Of a stretch of 64,000 nucleotides of DNA, positions 61,730-64,000 are shown in pieces. Positions within the stretch are counted from its first letter, which is position 1, and each line of letters begins with the position of its first letter. The translations under genes were made by a program, and so were the position numbers. The stretch is from Dyadobacter sp. UC 10. Its GTDB lineage: Bacteria > Bacteroidota > Bacteroidia > Cytophagales > Spirosomataceae. The DNA lies in contig NZ_VSRN01000001.1 in the NCBI RefSeq assembly GCF_008369915.1, forward strand, positions 4,336,501-4,400,500. Reading direction: 5' to 3'. Below the pieces are notes generated by a model. That model ran no database searches and was not told the origin of the DNA. It worked only from the letters and a program-made list of their open reading frames with translations.

Positions 61730-62471
61730 GGATGAGCTGAAAACAGCCAGGTCCCTCGAAAATATCCTCCGCGAACTACGTCCGCTGGCCAAAATCACCG
61801 GTCCATATCAGAGTGTGGAAGAAGCGGTTGAGGCGCTTTCGGCGGAACTGCAGCCAGACCTGATTTTCATGGACATTCAGCTGGCCGATGGGCTGAGTTT
61901 TGAAATTTTTAAATCGGTGGAGATCACTTGTCCGGTCGTTTTTTGTACCGCTTTTGATGAATATTCACTGGAAGCTTTCAAGCGGAATGGTGTTGATTAT
62001 GTGCTGAAACCATTCTCAAAAGAAGACATCGCAGGTGCGCTCGGCAAAGTTGATGACCTGAAAAACTTCTTCCAGCAAAAAGCAATTCCCGACCTGAGCG
62101 AACTATTAAACAGAATGGCCCCGCAAGCCGATAAAACCAGTTTTCTGGTTTTTAAACATCAGAAGTACACGACGGTCCAAACCGCGCAGATCGCCTTTTT
62201 CTACATCCGGAACGAGACTTCAATGATCATGTGTTTCGACGGACAGGAATTTTCACTGAGCCAATCCCTCGATCAGATCGCGGCTTCGGTGAGTCAGAAG
62301 CAATTTTTCCGGGTAAACCGGCAGTATCTGGTCAACTTTTCTGCGATTAAGGAAATCGAGCATTATTTTATGCGGAAACTGTATGTTAAGCTGGTCATAG
62401 AAACACCCGATCAATTGCTGATCAACAAGGAGAAAGCGCCATCGTTTCTTGGTTGGATGGAGAATCGGTGA
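61710..62471 (+). CDS. LytTR-family response regulator
   Basis: 253 residues. Receiver domain with EDE (7-9), phospho-acceptor Asp55 (LIFMDIQLADG) and Lys near 100 (DYVLKPF); C-terminal LytTR DNA-binding domain (FLVFKHQKYTTVQ, IAFFYIRNETSMIMC, FFRVNRQYLVNFSAIKEIE). Overlaps the kinase gene by 20 bases. The receiver is closely similar to that at 5173 (IQLxDGLSFxIF, FDEY/YDEY, DYxLKP), so the two systems are recent paralogues. Confidence 0.93.
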   Translation: MNIVIIEDELKTARSLENILRELRPLAKITGPYQSVEEAVEALSAELQPDLIFMDIQLADGLSFEIFKSVEITCPVVFCTAFDEYSLEAFKRNGVDYVLKPFSKEDIAGALGKVDDLKNFFQQKAIPDLSELLNRMAPQADKTSFLVFKHQKYTTVQTAQIAFFYIRNETSMIMCFDGQEFSLSQSLDQIAASVSQKQFFRVNRQYLVNFSAIKEIEHYFMRKLYVKLVIETPDQLLINKEKAPSFLGWMENR

Positions 62472-62744
62472 TTTGAATTGCCTCGGTTGATATTTTAATG
62501 TGGAAGTGACCATTTTCCCAACGTCAGGAAAATAGTTCTCATCTTGACTTTCAAGTTTGTCATTCGGATATTGAGTTTGATATGGCCGAAAAGTCGGCGC
62601 TTTTTAATGTGAAGGTGTTTTGGGAAGACTTCGGGAAGATGGGCGCGAAAGTTTAGTGACGGGAAGGCTGTTGGACATAGTCCTTTTTTGATTTACATAT
62701 TGATACACAACAATTCTTCTTCGCCGGTTTCGCTCAGGAACCGG

Positions 62745-63122
62745 ATGCTTTACGGGTTACTTACAGCTGGTGTGATGCTCACTGGTTTTTTGTCGCGGCG
62801 CCTGCTCGGGCATCATGCATTTATTAGGCTGTATGTGGGTGATGTGTTATGGGCGATGATGGTGTTTTTTGGCTTTGCTTTTGTTTTTCGTAAATGGTCG
62901 ACGTGGCAGGTGGCTGCGGCAGCACTTGCATTTTCCGTTTGCATTGAGATCAGCCAGCTATACCATGCGCCCTGGATCGATGCGATCCGGAATATGCCGC
63001 TGGGAGCATTGATACTCGGTTTTACATTCGTTTGGAGCGATTTGCTTTGTTATAGTGTGGGAGTAGGACTAGGCTTGATTGCCGAGACTTTTGTTGTTGG
63101 TCGTGTTACAAAACGCAGCTGA
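62745..63122 (+). CDS. DUF2809 membrane protein
   Basis: 125 residues from the ATG at 62745, preceded by CAGGA at a good distance; a TTG at 62688 is an alternative that adds 19 residues. Four helices are visible. The family blocks are FLSRRLLGHHAFIRLYVGDVLWAMMVFFGFAFVF, FSVCIEISQLYHAPWIDAIR and MPLGALILGFTFVWSDLLCYSVGVGLG. Role of DUF2809 proteins is unknown. It stands alone; the 273 bp before it show nothing recognisable. Confidence 0.85.
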   Translation: MLYGLLTAGVMLTGFLSRRLLGHHAFIRLYVGDVLWAMMVFFGFAFVFRKWSTWQVAAAALAFSVCIEISQLYHAPWIDAIRNMPLGALILGFTFVWSDLLCYSVGVGLGLIAETFVVGRVTKRS

Positions 63123-63171
63123 AATCGGCACGAGGTACTTTATCTTCTTTTAAGTTGAATCTATCAGTACC

Positions 63172-64000
63172 CTAAGACAAAGCATTTGGAGGGGGGCCGC
63201 CTGCCGGTCTGGAATTATCCTTCGGAAGCGGCACAAACTCTTCATTATCCGTTGGAGGCAAAATAATTCGTCCCTGTTTCCAGTCTTCTTTCGCCTGTTC
63301 GATCCTTTCCTTTCGGCTGGATACGAAGTTCCACCAAATGTAACGGTCGCCCAAATGCTCGCCGCCCAGCATCATCAGTGTTGTATTTTCCTTTGCGATG
63401 ATGACGGGATCCACGCCTTTTGTAAACACCAGTAGTTTCCCGGCGGTATAAGTGACGCCGCCGATTTCCACACTGCCTCTGACGATGTACGCACCTCTTT
63501 CACTATGTCCGTGCGGCAGGCCGAATCTTGCACCTTCATTTAATACAACATGGAGATAAAACATGGGGGAGCTGGTGTTGACCTCGTTTGTCAATCCATA
63601 GGCACTGCCAGCAATTAGCCGCATCCAGATTCCCGTGTCGGTGAATATAGGCAGCTGTTCCGGTGTATAGTTTTGAAAGGAAGGGTCGGATTCTTCGTCT
63701 CTTTCGGGTAGCGCTACCCAGGTCTGAATCATTTCAAGTTCGCCCCCCGCCAGTATAGCCGGGTCTTCAAAGCGTTCGCTGTGGGCTATGCCTTTGCCGG
63801 CCGTCATCCAGTTTACTTCGCCCGGCCTGATAACCTGCTCTACCCCAAGGCTGTCCCTGTGCATTACTTTTCCGCTGAACAAATAACTGACCGTAGACAA
63901 GCCAATGTGCGGGTGTGGCAGTACATCCAGATTTGTCGCCGAAGGCGTAGGTATACTCACCGGACCGCCGTGATCCATAAAAATAAACGGCCCTACCATT
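63172..64000 (-). CDS. Pirin-family protein (5' end cut by window)
   Basis: 275 residues are visible; the N-terminus is beyond the window, since pirins have 20-30 residues before the GPFIFMDHGGP block found here at the very edge. The N-terminal cupin has metal ligands in DVLPHPHIGLSTVSYLFSGKVMHRDSLG and GEVNWMTAGKGIAHSER, and a second cupin follows (FGLPHGHSERGAYIVRGSVEIGG). Bacterial pirins can act as quercetinases or redox-linked regulators. The C-terminus is rich in Pro (ILPPTDNEEFVPLPKDNSRPAGGPPP), unusual for the family. Confidence 0.9.
   Translation of the reverse strand, partial: MVGPFIFMDHGGPVSIPTPSATNLDVLPHPHIGLSTVSYLFSGKVMHRDSLGVEQVIRPGEVNWMTAGKGIAHSERFEDPAILAGGELEMIQTWVALPERDEESDPSFQNYTPEQLPIFTDTGIWMRLIAGSAYGLTNEVNTSSPMFYLHVVLNEGARFGLPHGHSERGAYIVRGSVEIGGVTYTAGKLLVFTKGVDPVIIAKENTTLMMLGGEHLGDRYIWWNFVSSRKERIEQAKEDWKQGRIILPPTDNEEFVPLPKDNSRPAGGPPPNALS

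Overview
The window is a piece of a Bacteroidota chromosome, most likely Cytophagales (Dyadobacter/Spirosoma-like). The evidence is a SusC/SusD pair with an N-terminal STN domain and a FecR/ECF sigma pair, several TonB receptors with carboxypeptidase-like N-domains, a type IX secretion (Por) C-terminal tail, LytS/LytT pairs, and at least nine good matches to the Bacteroidota -7 promoter element TAnnTTTG. I saw no rRNA, tRNA, CRISPR array or insertion sequence. The taxonomic call is inference from gene content, not a database match.

Layout. 1-6 kb: start of a TonB receptor, a lipoprotein, then a TonB receptor followed by a LytS-type kinase and a LytTR regulator. 6-14 kb: small secreted protein, two exported diiron ferritin-like proteins, an NmrA-like reductase, a second methionine aminopeptidase, an OmpA-family protein and an FtsX/MacB-like permease. 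14-18 kb: a giant beta-helix type IX cargo protein. 18-22.5 kb: cupin, an exported carboxymuconolactone-decarboxylase/monooxygenase fusion, a zinc alcohol dehydrogenase, and a decayed aldehyde oxidoreductase operon (paoA remnant plus intact paoB, no paoC). 22.6-28.5 kb: LpxL-like acyltransferase, then a phosphonate-type locus: HpnZ-like dehydrogenase, XRE-cupin regulator, secreted phosphodiesterase, PhnX-like HAD hydrolase, with a secreted nucleoside hydrolase beside it. 28.5-34.6 kb: unknown small protein, Tat-exported Gfo/Idh/MocA oxidoreductase, response regulator, SulP transporter, di-haem peroxidase, mazEF with a clear operator. 34.6-42.7 kb: ECF sigma - FecR - SusC - SusD - FG-GAP operon. 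42.7-50 kb: HELGH metalloprotein, small [2Fe-2S] protein, CPA2 antiporter, lipoprotein, glycosyltransferase, AI-2E family permease. 50-55.2 kb: ApbE facing an ankyrin - DUF2271 - PepSY/flavodoxin reductase operon, which reads as an extracytosolic flavin electron-transfer module. 55.5-58.8 kb: alpha/beta hydrolase, Ohr, SDR, HxlR regulator, DoxX. 58.9-59.14 kb: a GACYGAAT-based tandem array. 59.2-64 kb: two cytochrome P460-like proteins, a second LytS/LytT pair, DUF2809 protein, and a pirin cut by the window end.

The most noteworthy signals are (a) two copies of one 20-bp operator-like sequence, each about 10 bp before a -7 box, flanking the XRE-cupin regulator and defining a small phosphonate-type regulon; (b) the flavinylation module with an exported ankyrin protein as its first gene; (c) the paoA remnant in front of an intact, still [4Fe-4S]-competent paoB; (d) a plus-strand terminator inside the minus-strand SusCD operon, which suggests an antisense RNA; and (e) a 12-bp inverted repeat bracketing the mazEF promoter.
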